Shown here piece after piece: positions 50,493-62,227 of a stretch of DNA of 64,000 nt. Both the position numbers and the translations under genes were made by a program. This stretch comes from Epinephelus fuscoguttatus (lineage: Eukaryota; Chordata; Actinopteri; Perciformes; Serranidae). Numbering within the stretch: position 1 is the stretch's first letter; every line of letters begins with the position of its first letter. The DNA lies in NCBI RefSeq assembly GCF_011397635.1, contig NC_064770.1:27297603-27361602 (forward strand), written 5' to 3'. The notes under the pieces were generated by a model. It was not told the DNA's origin and ran no database searches. It saw nothing but the letters and a program-made list of their open reading frames with translations.

Positions 50493-52100
50493 AAAAAAAT
50501 AATTAAAAAAATAGGCTACGTCCCGATCCCGCGGTGTTTTTTAGCCGCCTGTTCCCACCTGCAGCAAAGTTCAAACAGCCCACTCCCACGATATTTGCGT
50601 TGGGTCCCGCGGGACCCGGCAGGACCTGATCCCAATGCAGCCCTCTATGTCAGAGTACAAAAGTTACCCGGGCCATGGCCCCCCTGAGGGGCCACCGGAA
50701 CCTGAATTGATCTTTCACTAAGCCCCGCCCCTTTGTGATGGTCTGACAAGCTGTCACAGTAAGCATGGAGCCCACACTGTAACTAACTGCATTCCCTGAA
50801 GAAATATTATCATAGTTTTGGAAAAATGAAAGAGTGATTCCAGAGAGAAGCAGACAGAGGGGTCTACAGTCTGTGTTTGAATTCATCGTCTTCTGTTGCT
50901 ATTGCCAGTGATGTGGTGGTTCACTTTTACACTGTGATCTGTAGCCTATAGTTCGGCTTTAGCTTCTAACTATCTTTGTCTTTTTAACCTGTTGTTGCTG
51001 CTGAGTCAGTTTGACATCCTGGTGTAGTGTAATGTACTGATTTACTGTAGTGTTTATACTGTACCTTTAAGGTGACCTTTAAAGATACATGTTGAAGCAA
51101 TGTACTCTGTGCACTGACAATTCACACACTGGTTTATTATTTCATGTATTCCTATGACACACACATACACTCATTGAGCACTTAAGAATTGTGGTGGAAA
51201 AGTACCTAGGATTCACTGTGCATCATTTTTTTTAAAAAAAAAATAGCATGAGGATGGACTCAGAAATATTGGTGGAAAGTTAGGGGAATATCATGTTGGC
51301 CTGATATGACCCTGGTAATAGGAGGCAGGCCTAGACTGCCCAGGAAAAGCATTACACGGTGAAACTGGCTCCAAGGGAAAAAGGGAAAGTTGGGATACCA
51401 TTATGTACAAGCGCCGGTGGGTAGGCTGGCTTCAAGGGAAGAACGGAGAGCCGTGACACCATTATGTTCCGCCCAAGTGGGTAGGATTGAAGAAAAAAGG
51501 TGGAGACTCAGCAGAATCTTCACCAGCAATAAAAGCGAATGCACAAAGAAATTCCAGTCCTGCTCCGGAGCTTGACTCATTGAGTTGATGTGTTTGTTAC
51601 CTGTGAGCGCATTAAACTCAGTTGCACCTGATTCTACGTGTCTCCAGTGATTTTTTTGACCTCTGAGTATTTGAGTTTCTTTGATTTTTAATAGAAAACA
51701 AAGAAAGTTGGTTCGGGAAGTAGGGAACGAGGTCGCAAGCTTTCTGGCCCAGCTCCAGGCCTTGAATTTTGTTTCTTCACTGGATATATCCTCCAAGGAA
51801 TTGAACCAGCTGTGTGTCATCGCAGTGTGTGCAGATGAACAATATTTGGCTTGGCCCCGTGCCACTGCCCGCACCCAGACCTCTGCCGCCAGAGTGCAGG
51901 GATCTCTGGGAAAGTCAAACAACCTTCATCTTTGCACAATGCGATGACACACAGCTGGTTGAATATCAGCAAAGTTTCCCTGCTTCCCTTCACTGGTTCC
52001 TGTTCAACAGGGTCGGTCTTTGTTTCACTGTTATAATCATTAAATAGCAAAAGTAGCATGTGTATATGTCACAATCTGTAATTGGGCAGAGCCTATGACT
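50493..52100. other. Mixed repeat debris
   Basis: 50515-50645 carries GGGTCCCGCGGGACCCG-type sequence seen at ends of fish hAT elements. 51300-51660 has direct repeats (GTGGGTAGG.TGG…, AAGGGAA..) and an AATAAA at about 51527. 51430-51660 might be part of an LTR. Long open frames here, mainly on the − strand, have no recognisable motifs and are not called. Confidence 0.35.
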
Positions 52101-52129
52101 TTGTTTATATTTGCTTTTTTTTTTGTGTG

Positions 52130-52950
52130 AACATATTGTGGTGTGTTGTGCCAAATAACTCTCCCCAACACAGCTGTGGTGCATCCCATATCAGCGAAGA
52201 CACACCGGTATGAGGTTTCCCCAATCAGTAGCCGGCATTCTGATTGGACTGAGGAATTTATATAAGGCCAGAGGATCTCGCACAGCGGCAGTGTTTTTTT
52301 TGTCCTCGGGTGGCAACAGAGAGAGGAGACTGCCTGTGAAGAGCAGCCCAGCCGGTGAGAGCAACTGCGGGCATACGGAGGGACTACGCATAGCCTGCTT
52401 CGAGCAGAACCATCCTGGCCGGAGTGGAGAGGCAGCCAGCGGAGGGCGCGGCCAGATTGAGCTCTACGGACCTGATATGCTTCAAACCTTATTGGCACCA
52501 GGCGAGTGAATCTCCAAGCCAGTTCCCTAATTTAAATGATCTGTTATTGGTGCACACATGGGTCTTTTCTGATCTCAAACTGATAAGAGCAGTCACCGGG
52601 GATCAAGGGAGAGTGTACTCTTGGTACACACAAGGTTGTTCCCTCTCTTTCCCCAGTTTCACCGCGGGCTCAAGAGACGGTCCCAACTCAGCCATGTACA
52701 GCCACACGTGATTCCCTCCAGCACGGAGCTGGGATTGGCCAGTGCACAAAAGTATAGGGGTAGTACCAAGGACTGTGCACTGGTGCCCCCTGCTGGTTGT
52801 CCCAACACTAGACATTTTCTTAATTCCCTTTTTCTAGTTTTTAATGATGGACATCTTTTAAAAAATAAACTGTACAGTGACTTTACGTCTTCGTGGTCTG
52901 TGTATTCTTGTGATCCAGAGATCTTAAAGAACCTTGTGACATACCTTCAG
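52130..52950 (+). repeat. Possible solo LTR or promoter-bearing repeat
   Basis: It has a TATATAAGG box (about 52260), a GC-rich stretch after it (52270-52480) and AATAAA at about 52863, in an LTR-like order. Outer boundaries starting TG and ending CA can be proposed but no partner copy is in the window, so this is a weak call. Confidence 0.25.
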
Positions 52951-53399
52951 TAGGCTATATCTTCAGTAGCTAGCTAGCTAACCCTACACTTTTCAGGATT
53001 TTGGTTTTGGTTTTGGAACAGGGAAGAAACGTTTATCTTTTTCCAACCTCTCCAGATAACGAGTATCATTAATACACGACGTGCCCCAGGCACAACATTT
53101 AGCTCCAAATCCACAAAACCAGCCTGATAATGAAGGAAATCTGAAACCACTGCATTAGAGTCAATGGAGCACAGCTGTGTTGTTGTCGGACCCAGGACTT
53201 GGCGAAGGGTCACTTTTCCACAAAGGACTTAGAACTTCTCCAAAACAAATGGGCCAGGTTATTTAAATGGCTAGAAACACTAAATAAACTTTTTTTATTT
53301 GCGATTTAATGTAAACTAGTCCATACCCATTGAGTACAGCATACCATACCATGACTTAGTCATACCAAAAATTAGAAGAAGAAAAAACATTCGGCAACA

Positions 53400-54190
53400 G
53401 GGGGAGCCACAGCGATCGGTCACATTTTAGCCATTTTTAAGCATTTTTCTGTTATAACGCCAGTTGTCAATTAGAGTTAAATTTCTCCAGTCACCTTGAG
53501 GCGTCCTGTTCTACATATCTACCAAGTTTAGTAAAAATCCATATGGTGGTTAGGCCTAGATAATAAATTAGCTCTCTAGCGCCCCCATTTTGTTTGATGG
53601 GGTCAATAATGGAGGGGTCCCCTTCAGATTATGTGTGGTCATATGCCTACAAAGTTGCGTGGTGATCGGTGAAACCCTTGAGATGTTATACACCTTTATG
53701 TGATGAGCCACGCCCTCCGCAATATTCATTGCCTTATAGAAGCTCAGTTTTAGTAAGTTTTCCAACTTTTGCCAAGAGGGAACTTTAGATATTGGTCCCT
53801 AGATTATGTTCACTGAGTTTCATGCAGATCAGTCAAACTTCCTAGGAAGAGATCGATTTGAAGTGTTTTTCAAAAAATTCAAAATGGCAGAAAATCTATA
53901 TAACCGGAAGTTATGGGTTCTCGGGGCAAATTTGTTCCTCATGAGGAGAGGCATCTCTGTGCAAAGTTTCATGTCTCTACGACATACGGGGCATGAGATA
54001 TGCCCATTCAAAGTTTGCAATTTCAATTGGTTACTATAGCGCCCCCCTTTGGCCAACTGATGTAATATTGCTTCATTCACATCTTCCCATGACCCTCTAC
54101 CACTGTGCCAAATTTCACATGGATTGACCAAGTCAGTGAGGAGAAAAACATGGAACAGACACACACCCAGAAACACAGAGTTTTCGTCAT
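53400..54190. repeat. Dispersed teleost repeat with TAGCGCCCCC phrases
   Basis: CTCTAGCGCCCCCATTTTGT (about 53574) and TATAGCGCCCCCCTTTGGCC (about 54035), with CAAAGTTTCATGTCTCTACG and CCAAATTTCACATGGATTGA, are typical of an abundant non-coding fish repeat. No ORF is supported. Confidence 0.5.
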
Positions 54191-54199
54191 TGTATAGTA

Positions 54200-55141
54200 A
54201 GATAAATGCTAACGTGTGTGCCTGTGAATGTGACTGCCTCTCCTACAGTGTGTGTTGACATTATGCCCACAAGCTATCCTGGTGTGTGCAGCACTTATGG
54301 TCACGTGACCACTCAGCGTGCAGCAGTGACCAACATAGACGCTGAAGAAGAGCATGAGCATGACCAAAAACAGGCTGAGTTGGTGGCAAAAAAACGCAAC
54401 GTCTGTTATACGGCGATAATTTAGATTCAGATATGGCGACGTTGAGCAGAAAGAAGTGCTGTGTAAAACTTTATAAGGTTAAGTCGCCATGTCCCGCGGC
54501 AACACAACCAAGCTTTATCAACACTTAATACAGCAAAAAAGAAAAGTACGAAGAATGGATGCGAGAGAAAGCCAAGCCGAGTAACGTTAGAGACAAAGAG
54601 ACAACTGAAAGCCGCCAGAGCCTCATGAAACAACAACAAAGCACAATTACGCAAACATTTGTAGGTGTCACGCCATACGACAAGACCTCAAAGAGACACA
54701 GGGAAATCACGGACTCTGTAACAAACTATATAATAAAAAATGAAAAACTGAGCAAAATTTTGCTCGGGCTCAGCACACCTGACATGCTGCTGTGTTGTGC
54801 TATGGTCGATTCACGTGCTGGAATATGTCATTTACATGACGACGCCTGAACGCAACACAGCCTCAGCTCTAAGTGTGCGTACAGTGCCGTGCTGCGCTGC
54901 TGTGTGAGCAGCGTGTTTGACTGTGCCTAACAGCAGCCTGTTGATGGTCATTTACACACTGTCCAGAACAATGTCTCTGTCAGGTCAGTGCCCCCCTAAT
55001 ATAATGGTAGGGGAAACTCTGAATCAAGCGAGAAGATTCATGATACCATTTAAGCCTTTTTATTATATTGTAATCGCAATCGCAAATCACGATATTGTCC
55101 ACCAGAATCGCAATCGCACATTTTTCTCAAATCGTGCAGCA
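54200..55141 (+). pseudogene. Internally deleted hAT element, N-terminal remnant
   Basis: 54480-54800 encodes a BED-finger-adjacent stretch in shifted frames: NTTKLYQHL, then EKYEEWMREKAKP, then VTPYDKTSKRHREITDSVTN, as at the start of ZBED1-like transposases. Catalytic parts are missing. The right end CAAATCGTGCAGCACTAA (about 55123-55141) is a hAT-type terminus and directly abuts the gene-D 3' flank. The left end was not located with confidence. Confidence 0.6.
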
Positions 55142-55759
55142 CTAATTTTGATGATATATTATGCCTGTCACTGTTTTTATATAGGCCTACAGTATATTTC
55201 TATACACATCCATTTTTCATCAACTTTTATGTTTATGTTTTATTTGTAGCTTAATGTAAATTGTTTTTGGATTTATAAGTATACTGAGACCAGCTTACAA
55301 CTAGAGCCAAAATCCGTGTAGACCTATGTGTTGTGCACACATCCTTGGCCAATAAAGAAGATTTAATTTTCAAGCACTTTATACATATACTGCAGTCTGT
55401 AGCTTTGTTGTTGACGCACTGTCCACCAACCAAAGTTATGTAATACTGGTGGTATGTCAGTGGACATCTGCATAAAATACTGATGCAAAAAGGCACCTTT
55501 CACAGCATTATGCCAGTGGCAACATCATAATTTAAGGAGCTGTAAGATAGTCCCTAAAGGGTGGGTGGGAGGGAAGGTGGATGGGTCCAACAAACCTGGA
55601 CTCTCACACAGGAGGCCTGAGTGAAACCAAATGTCAGTGCACTTATTTCAATAACAACATAGTGTGCTAGAATGATTAGCGTGCTACAGTAGTGACATAT
55701 GTCATATGACATTTCTAAACCTAATTATGTGCTTTGTTGTGCAAGGAAGAAAGGAAATG
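55142..55759 (+). pseudogene. Orphan 3' flank of an A-like gene (gene D)
   Basis: The sequence matches the 3' UTR and downstream region of gene A (from about 23774), including the CCAATAAAG polyadenylation context (55351-55356). It continues into sequence shared with both sides of the transposons at 24331 and 25620 and with the gene B upstream region to about 28664. It lacks both transposons. No coding exon of gene D is present. The match starts abruptly beside the hAT end and stops at the truncated retroviral LTR. Confidence 0.85.
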
Positions 55760-56167
55760 AGCATTGCCATTGGTGTTGCTGGGGAGACCTCGTTCCTTTC
55801 TGCTCACTCCGTTCTTATCTGCTGCTCCAGCTCCCCTTTTCTCTGAAACACATATCAGAACAGGAAACACAGCTGCCCACAAGGCCGCTGTGAGTGAGTC
55901 GCTTCTGCTACACACGTTTTAACGAGACGCTCTTTGTTTCCTTTCACCTGCACATTGTCACAAGGTCATGTCTGGTACATCTGCTATCGAAAGGTCATCT
56001 CTGGTGCATCTACTGATATTTTCTACTCAAGCAGCCACGTTCCTCTGCACTTGTCCTCTTGTTATGCAAACTAGTACTTTATGCAACTGTTAGTAGGAAC
56101 GGGTGTGCGTTCAATAAATGTACTATTTACATTTTCCTTCACCCTATCAAATATTCAATATCAAACA
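55760..56167 (-). repeat. 3' LTR, truncated
   Basis: 408 bp match positions 63534-63940 of the 5' LTR with about five or six differences (single-base changes near 55906, 55915, 55920, 55975 and 56053, plus a 1-bp indel). It starts (− strand) TGTTTGATATTG at 56167. The last 278 bp of the LTR, containing the TATA-like box, AATAAA and U5, are missing. Confidence 0.93.
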
Positions 56168-56180
56168 GTCCCCCTTTTGA
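56168..56180 (-). other. Polypurine tract
   Basis: The − strand reads CAAAAGGGGGAC directly before the 3' LTR, the expected plus-strand primer site. Confidence 0.85.
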
Positions 56181-56272
56181 CCTCGTTTACGAGGGCACTT
56201 CCCTGATAACAAATGTGCATTGCCCAATTATGCTTTTGTGTAAACGTGATGTTTAAACTCCCCCTTTCGATC

Positions 56273-56600
56273 TCAAACACTTGAGATTGCAACATCTTCC
56301 TCCTCATCTCGGGGACCTCCTAATAATGCCTCAGTCTCAACTTGATACATTTGATAGGGCGGAGGAGCAGGTTGTTTCTTTTCTATGGCAGCTACAATTA
56401 TTCTTTCACACAATGATCTGATACATGGGATGCAGCAGCATCCACACAATCCTAATAATGCATGGGATAACTATGCAAAAAGCAATCACACCAAAAGTAC
56501 CCACATATTTCCATTTGTTACCCCGAAACTCCCCCATGGCTATTAAGCAGTTCAGTCTCTCAGTCCCAGGCTATTATCTATCCGTTGTACTCCGTCCAAA
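56273..56600 (-). pseudogene. Env remnant: end of the transmembrane subunit
   Basis: On the − strand, a hydrophobic stretch (about 56540-56465) and a Cys-rich membrane-proximal stretch with CGCCC are followed by a cytoplasmic tail with APPPYQ, ending at the stop at 56273-56275. The hydrophobic and tail parts are in different frames. The surface subunit and the ectodomain are absent, because only about 500 bp separate the integrase stop from the polypurine tract. Confidence 0.6.
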
Positions 56601-56667
56601 GCGTTGAATCAGAGGAGCTTAAAACCTTCTTACCAGTCCTGGTGCTGCCTTTCCGCAGGCGTTGATA

Positions 56668-59600
56668 CTACAAACCTTCCTCCTCACACTGTCTCCTTGT
56701 CCTCACCGGGGACTCAGCTGCTGCACACTGGCTCCAATGATACCAGGTGTCGCCCTTTCCTCTCAACCTCACTGCGTGAGATGTCCTCTCCACCACTTCA
56801 TACGGTCCGGACCACCTGGGCTCGGACCACTTCCTTTTGAAAACTTTAAGGAGCACCCACTCAGAGGTAGGGGCCTCCAGCTCCTTGTTTTCCTCGCCCT
56901 CTTGGTGTCCTACCTGTTGTGAGAAAGCTGACACCAAAGCTTTTAGTTGGTCATAATATGGTTTATACTGCACAGGTATGTCACTTATCTCATTGCTAGC
57001 AATTCCAGCTCCCGGTCCCGGAAACTGGCGCCCTGTGTGCAGCTCAAAAGGAGTGAATCCCGTAGTTGTATTCACTGAGCTGTGAATTGACAGCAGTGCA
57101 AATGGCAGGCTGTCCACCCAGTTCATCTTTGGAGAGGTCATAATTTTGCCAATTTTTGCCTTGATGGACTGGTTCATTCTTTCCACCTTTCCCTGAGACT
57201 GAGGGTGATATACAGTCCCAAAAGCATGTCGGAGCCCCAACAGCTTCTCTACCCCTCTCAAGTCTTTGTTCTTAAAGTGAGTTCCATTGTCTGTGCGTAT
57301 CCTGGCAGGGAACCCATGAAAGGGGATGTAGTGGTTAATCAAAAACTTAACCACTGTCTTGGCATCTTCTGCCTTGGTGGGTATTGCCTCTGGCCAGCCA
57401 GTGTATGCATCCACCGCCACCAAGAGATAGCGATACCCACGGACTCTATCACCCATATCCGTGTAGTCAATTATGATTTCTCTGCCAGGTTACCTGGGGA
57501 GAGGAAATTTCCCCTCATGTGGTTTCATGGTGGGTCTCACATTATAGGTGGTACACACCTCACAGTCTCTTATATGTCTTTCTACCAATCCAGGTAGATG
57601 TGGATGCCACCAGTGAGTAAGATTTCTCAAAGTCTGTGTCTTTCCTACATGTGTGAGCCCATGGGCTTCTGCAATCAAGGTGGACGCTAGGCTAGGAGGC
57701 AACACAGGTCTCCCATCGGGAGCCCGCCATATTCCTTCTGTAGACAGTGCTCCTCTCTCCGCCCAAAGCTGTCTGTCCTCTGGTGTTGCCTTTTCCTGTT
57801 CCTTCTTTATCATATTTTCATCACATGGTAACATATCATGAATCAGTTCAGTCTGTACCATCACGTATTGAGGAACATATCCAGCTGTTCTTTTGGCCGC
57901 CAAATCCGCAGCTTCATTACCTCTCGCTATCATAGAAGTACCTTTGTCATGGCCTTTACACTTCATGATAGCTACCTCTTTCGGTTTCTGCAATGCATTC
58001 AACAGCTGTCTCATTTCTTTCTCATGTTTAATAGGGGTGCCCGCTGCGGTAAGGAACCCTGCTCGGAGCCACTGAGTCATTTCTACATGGATGGCTCCCA
58101 CTACATAAGCTCAATCTGTATAAATATTTACAACTTTATTCTCTGCCCACTCTAACGCTGCGATCATTGCCTGCAGTTCTGCTACCTGTGCTGACTCTTT
58201 TCCTGTCACTCGCCCTACCTTCACTTCCTCAAACATCTCACCCTTTCTGCGTACCACTGCATAGGCTGCTTTCAGTCCTTCCTGTGGGTGTTTGAAGCAG
58301 CAACCGTCTGTAAATAATGTTTCCTGAGCATGCAGCAGTGGTTCAACGTATAACCCGTCTCTCACCTTTGTGTCTTTTTTAACTCTTTCTTCACATGTAT
58401 GCGGCTCACCTTCTCTGATCCCTTCTGCCATGTTTATGCCGTCGTGTGTGTAAGTGATGTGTGGTGCGCTCAAAATGCTGTCCAGTCTGTTTTGTCTGAG
58501 GGAAGTCATAGTGAATGCTGCAGAGTTCACGTATGCCACTATACTGTGTGTTGTTAATACTGTCAGCGCATGACCCATCACTATGTGTGCCACCTTTTGC
58601 AAAATCTTCGCCACTGCTGCTGCATGTCGAGTACATGGTGGTTGTCTGTCCTCCATAGGGTCGAGAGTCACACTCACATACATCAAAACCTGTCTGCCTC
58701 CCCCTTTTTTCTGAAACAGGACTCCAGACACAGAGGAGGCCTTTTCAGAAACATCAAGAAAGAAAGGAAGTCTGTAGTCGGGGATTGCTAAGTCTGCAGC
58801 ACTAGACAGTCCTTGTTTTAGACGAATGAATAGGGCCTCAACGTCTGTCGACCAATTAAGTGGCGCTGAGAGGTTTCTCATTCCTTGCTCATTGACCATA
58901 GCCCGTAGAGGTTTGGTAAGTTCACAATAAGAAGGAATGTAGTGGCGACTGTAGCCTGTAAGACCGAGAAATGACAGCATGTCTTTAACAGTGTATGGCT
59001 TGGGATGTGATAATATAGTGGACCTGTGTGACGCCGACATAGCCGTACCCTTGGCCGAAATCACTCTTCCTAAAAAAGAGACCTGCTGACGGCAACACTG
59101 TAGCTTGGTACGTGAGACCTTGAACCCGCAATCGGAGAGGCGCAGTAGGAGGGACCGGGTGGCTTCTAGGCAAGATGCAGGATCGGGGGCGGCAATCAGA
59201 ATGTCATCTACATATTGTACAATCGCCACACCGTCTGGGAGTGACAAACCCATCAGTTGAGATTTCAACACCTGGTTAAAAATACCAGGGGAAAGTATGA
59301 ACCCCTGTGGAAGACGACTGTATCGCAGGCGGGTAGAACCGTATGTAAAAGAGAAGATTTCACGTAAGTGCGAGGCCAGCGGCAGGCAGAAAAAGGCGTT
59401 AGCTAGGTCGATACAAGAGAACCACTGATGTGAGGGAAGGAGTGCGGTGAGAGCCGTGTACGGATTAGGTACCGGAACTGTAGGGGTGCTAACCACAGCG
59501 TTAATACGTCTGAGATCATGTGCCATGCGATATTTACCAGTACTTTGTTTTTCAACCGGGAGTATGGGAGTATTCCAACTGGAAGTGGAATGCCAGTAGG

Positions 59601-59941
59601 CCGTCTGCCGAACACAGGATAGAAGCCCCTGTTTTCACCAAAATGTCTCTTCCCATCAGATTCACTGGACAGTGTGGAGAGGCAATATACTGATGTGAGA
59701 ACGTCTGCTCTGCAAGTGGGATGTGAGACGTCAACCAATGTGTTAGTGGCAGATGCTCCGGCTTCCCTGAGAACCCCGTAACCTCCACTGTTTCTCCTGA
59801 GATTTGTGGTTGTATCATTGTTTTGTTTACAGTGGAATAGCGAGCGCCTGTATCAACAAGAAACAGCAGGTCTGCGTTCATAACAGTCATTTGCAGAAAT
59901 GGGTCTGCCAAACCATTCTGCACCGGGGTCTCTAGGCACCT
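56668..59941 (-). pseudogene. pro-pol, broken
   Basis: Protease (59941-59552) has LVDTGA and a GRDIL motif. The frame then breaks, with deletion of the N-terminal fingers of the reverse transcriptase. The RT/RNase H frame (59526-58111) has LPQGF, the YVDD active site at 59203-59214 and a TDG motif. A TGA at 58111-58113 interrupts the RNase H TDSxY-type region. The same frame continues (58101-57490) through the rest of RNase H and the HHCC zinc module of integrase, and is then interrupted by TAA at 57490-57492. It resumes (57456-56668) with the integrase core (DNGTHF, HPQSQGKVERMN) and a GPY/F-type C-terminal module. Pol is reached from gag by passing one in-frame TGA (59942-59944). It is inactive as it stands. 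Confidence 0.92.
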
Positions 59942-62227
59942 TCATTCATTTTGGGGAGAGTCCCACTGTCCTAGTGGATACAATCCCTGAGGAGCAACCT
60001 GTGGGTTTGGAGCTTGGTGTTGAGGTGGATACTGCTGTTGCTGTAGCTGCTGAGGGGGTTGGTATTGTTGCATAGGACCGCCTCTGCCACGCCCACGGGG
60101 CTGCCATCCACCCCTGAGCGAGCCCAATTGCTGTTGGCTCCACCCCTGATTCACAGAGCTATAAGGGCACGCTGCTTTCCAGTGGGTTGGGTCTCCACAG
60201 TAATGACACCCTGGTTGGTTAAGTGGCAGACCTCCCATCACACCCCTGCCCCTACCTCCTCGACTACCACCCCGTCCTCTCCCTCTATGATGGGGAGGAG
60301 GGTCTACCCAGGGAGGGAACGGAAAGAGGTCATGATCCCCTCCCTGTCCCTGTTGTGGCTGAACATTTTGAGGAGGCCCTTGCTGCAACAACTGATGGCT
60401 CTTTTTATCTTTCTCTTTTTCTTTCTTAGCATCATTGACCCGTCGACAGGCCTCATCTAATTGCAATTTGAGTAGCTGACCCTGTGCCAATTCAGTCAGC
60501 CCTTTGTCCTCAGCCTCTTGTTTTCTGTGTTTGGATAAATGGTGTGACAAATGTTTCTCCCATTGCGAGGTACCGCAATCGGGGAGGTCGGGATTGCTTT
60601 CCATAGCCTCTCTTACTGATTTAGGGAGTCCCTCTAAGATGGCTTTCCTGAATAATGCAGTCTGTAAGTCAGAGGAGCCAGGGTGCTGACCAGCGGCGTC
60701 TGTCCACATATCTTTACAGCGCAAGAGAAAAGACTGAACTGACTCATCTTTTCCCAGCGAAAAAACTACAGTGTGCATAGCACCTAATGGGACCGGGAAC
60801 TTCCGGCGCATCGCCCCCCCAATATTAGTAGTGTGCGGTGCAAACGGGGCCGCATCAGGTAAACCTTCAGTTTTTGCATCCTTCTCAATATCCATAATTT
60901 CCCATGAACTAATCTGCTGTCCCAATAGTGCTCTCCAATCCCCCAGTGCCAATTGGTGTCCCAACGTTTGCTTTATGAACTTCTCCATCCAGGTACCTCC
61001 CCCTTCACTGGGTGGAGGCATCTTGTCTTTTAAGCGGTGTAAATCTGTGAACCCAAATGGCTGATATACTGTGGGGCCTCTCCCTGTTTGGATAAGGGGC
61101 ATTTGATACTGAGGAGGCTTTTTAAGTTCTGCCCTGTTACGGAGCCTGTAAGAGTGAGTGCCGGGTAGGTGTGTTGAAGTCGGAGGGAATGTTTGCATGT
61201 GTCCTGTAATGCATACTGCGTGTAAGTCACCTGAGTCAGGGTCAGTCTCGTCATTGTCATAACTCCACTGTACCTCTCCATCTTCCTCCTGTTGCTTTCC
61301 CTTTTTCTGTCCTGACGTCTGTCCCTCTCCCATCACTGCAGCTAAAATCTCGGTGGAGGGTGGAACTCCCCCTGGAGTGCTGGTACGAATACCACTGGTT
61401 TTCACCTGTCCCTTATCACAAATTACTTTCTCCTTATTGTACTCCTCTAACGTGGTCTCTAACCACTGACAATCTCTGTCATCAGTCTCCATTTCTACAT
61501 CCTCCTTCTTTCCCTTATCTTGTGCTATCTTTGGACTCATCCTCACTCCTAATTTCTCCTGTACCTGTCATGTGTCCTCTAGACATCGCTTCCTCAGATC
61601 CCTCATTTCCTCTAGTTTCCCTTCTGTCTCCTCCTGCATCCTCCTAATCTGCTCCTGTACCTGTCCCATGGTGTCATCAAAACTCCGTGTGGACATTTGG
61701 TTATCATGATTCTGTTGATCTCTGTCTCCTATCACATCCACCACTAGTTTCCCTGTTTTCACTTCTAGCACTGGCATTTGCATAGCCTGATATGGAGGGC
61801 ATGGTGGCATCGAGTATGGCGGTGCTGAAGACTGAGTTTCCAATTTGTCTTCTTTCTCTGATTCTTTCTTTATTCCCCTTAACTGTAGCGCCATCCCTGC
61901 CACTGCCATCTGGTGTACTACTGCCCTTATTTCATCTAAACCATCCCTCTTCTGTTTCCACTTCCTCTTAATTATACCCGCTTTTTCTTTCTCCCTCTCA
62001 TGTTGTTTCTTTTGCTCAATGCACTCAATCTCATAGTTACAAAGGGCATCTACCACTTTTTGTTTTTCATCATCCCCTTTTATTATGCCTTTTTCCTGCA
62101 ATTTTCCCCAAATTCTGTCGAACTTCTCCCCCAGTTCAATTTTCTTATTTTGGACTGTTCCACTGATCACCTGTTTTCTAATTCTCCGCCCTTGTTCGCG
62201 CACCGTAAGGGTGTCGAACGACGACAT
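59942..62227 (-). pseudogene. gag, one internal stop
   Basis: A single frame of 762 codons is split by TGA at 61568-61570. The N-terminal part is rich in charged coiled-coil-like sequence (matrix region), followed by an APPYS/PPY-containing stretch. The second part has a capsid-like region and a nucleocapsid with one CX2CX4HX4C zinc knuckle (60208-60167), set among RGRGG repeats and a Gln/Pro-rich tail. The start ATG at 62227 is the first long-frame ATG after the leader. Its stop at 59942-59944 is in frame with protease. Confidence 0.9.

Noticed and set aside
51401..51922. 173-codon open frame on the − strand
   Set aside because: No recognisable domain, located in repeat debris and overlapped by other frames of similar length. 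It has no splice or promoter context.
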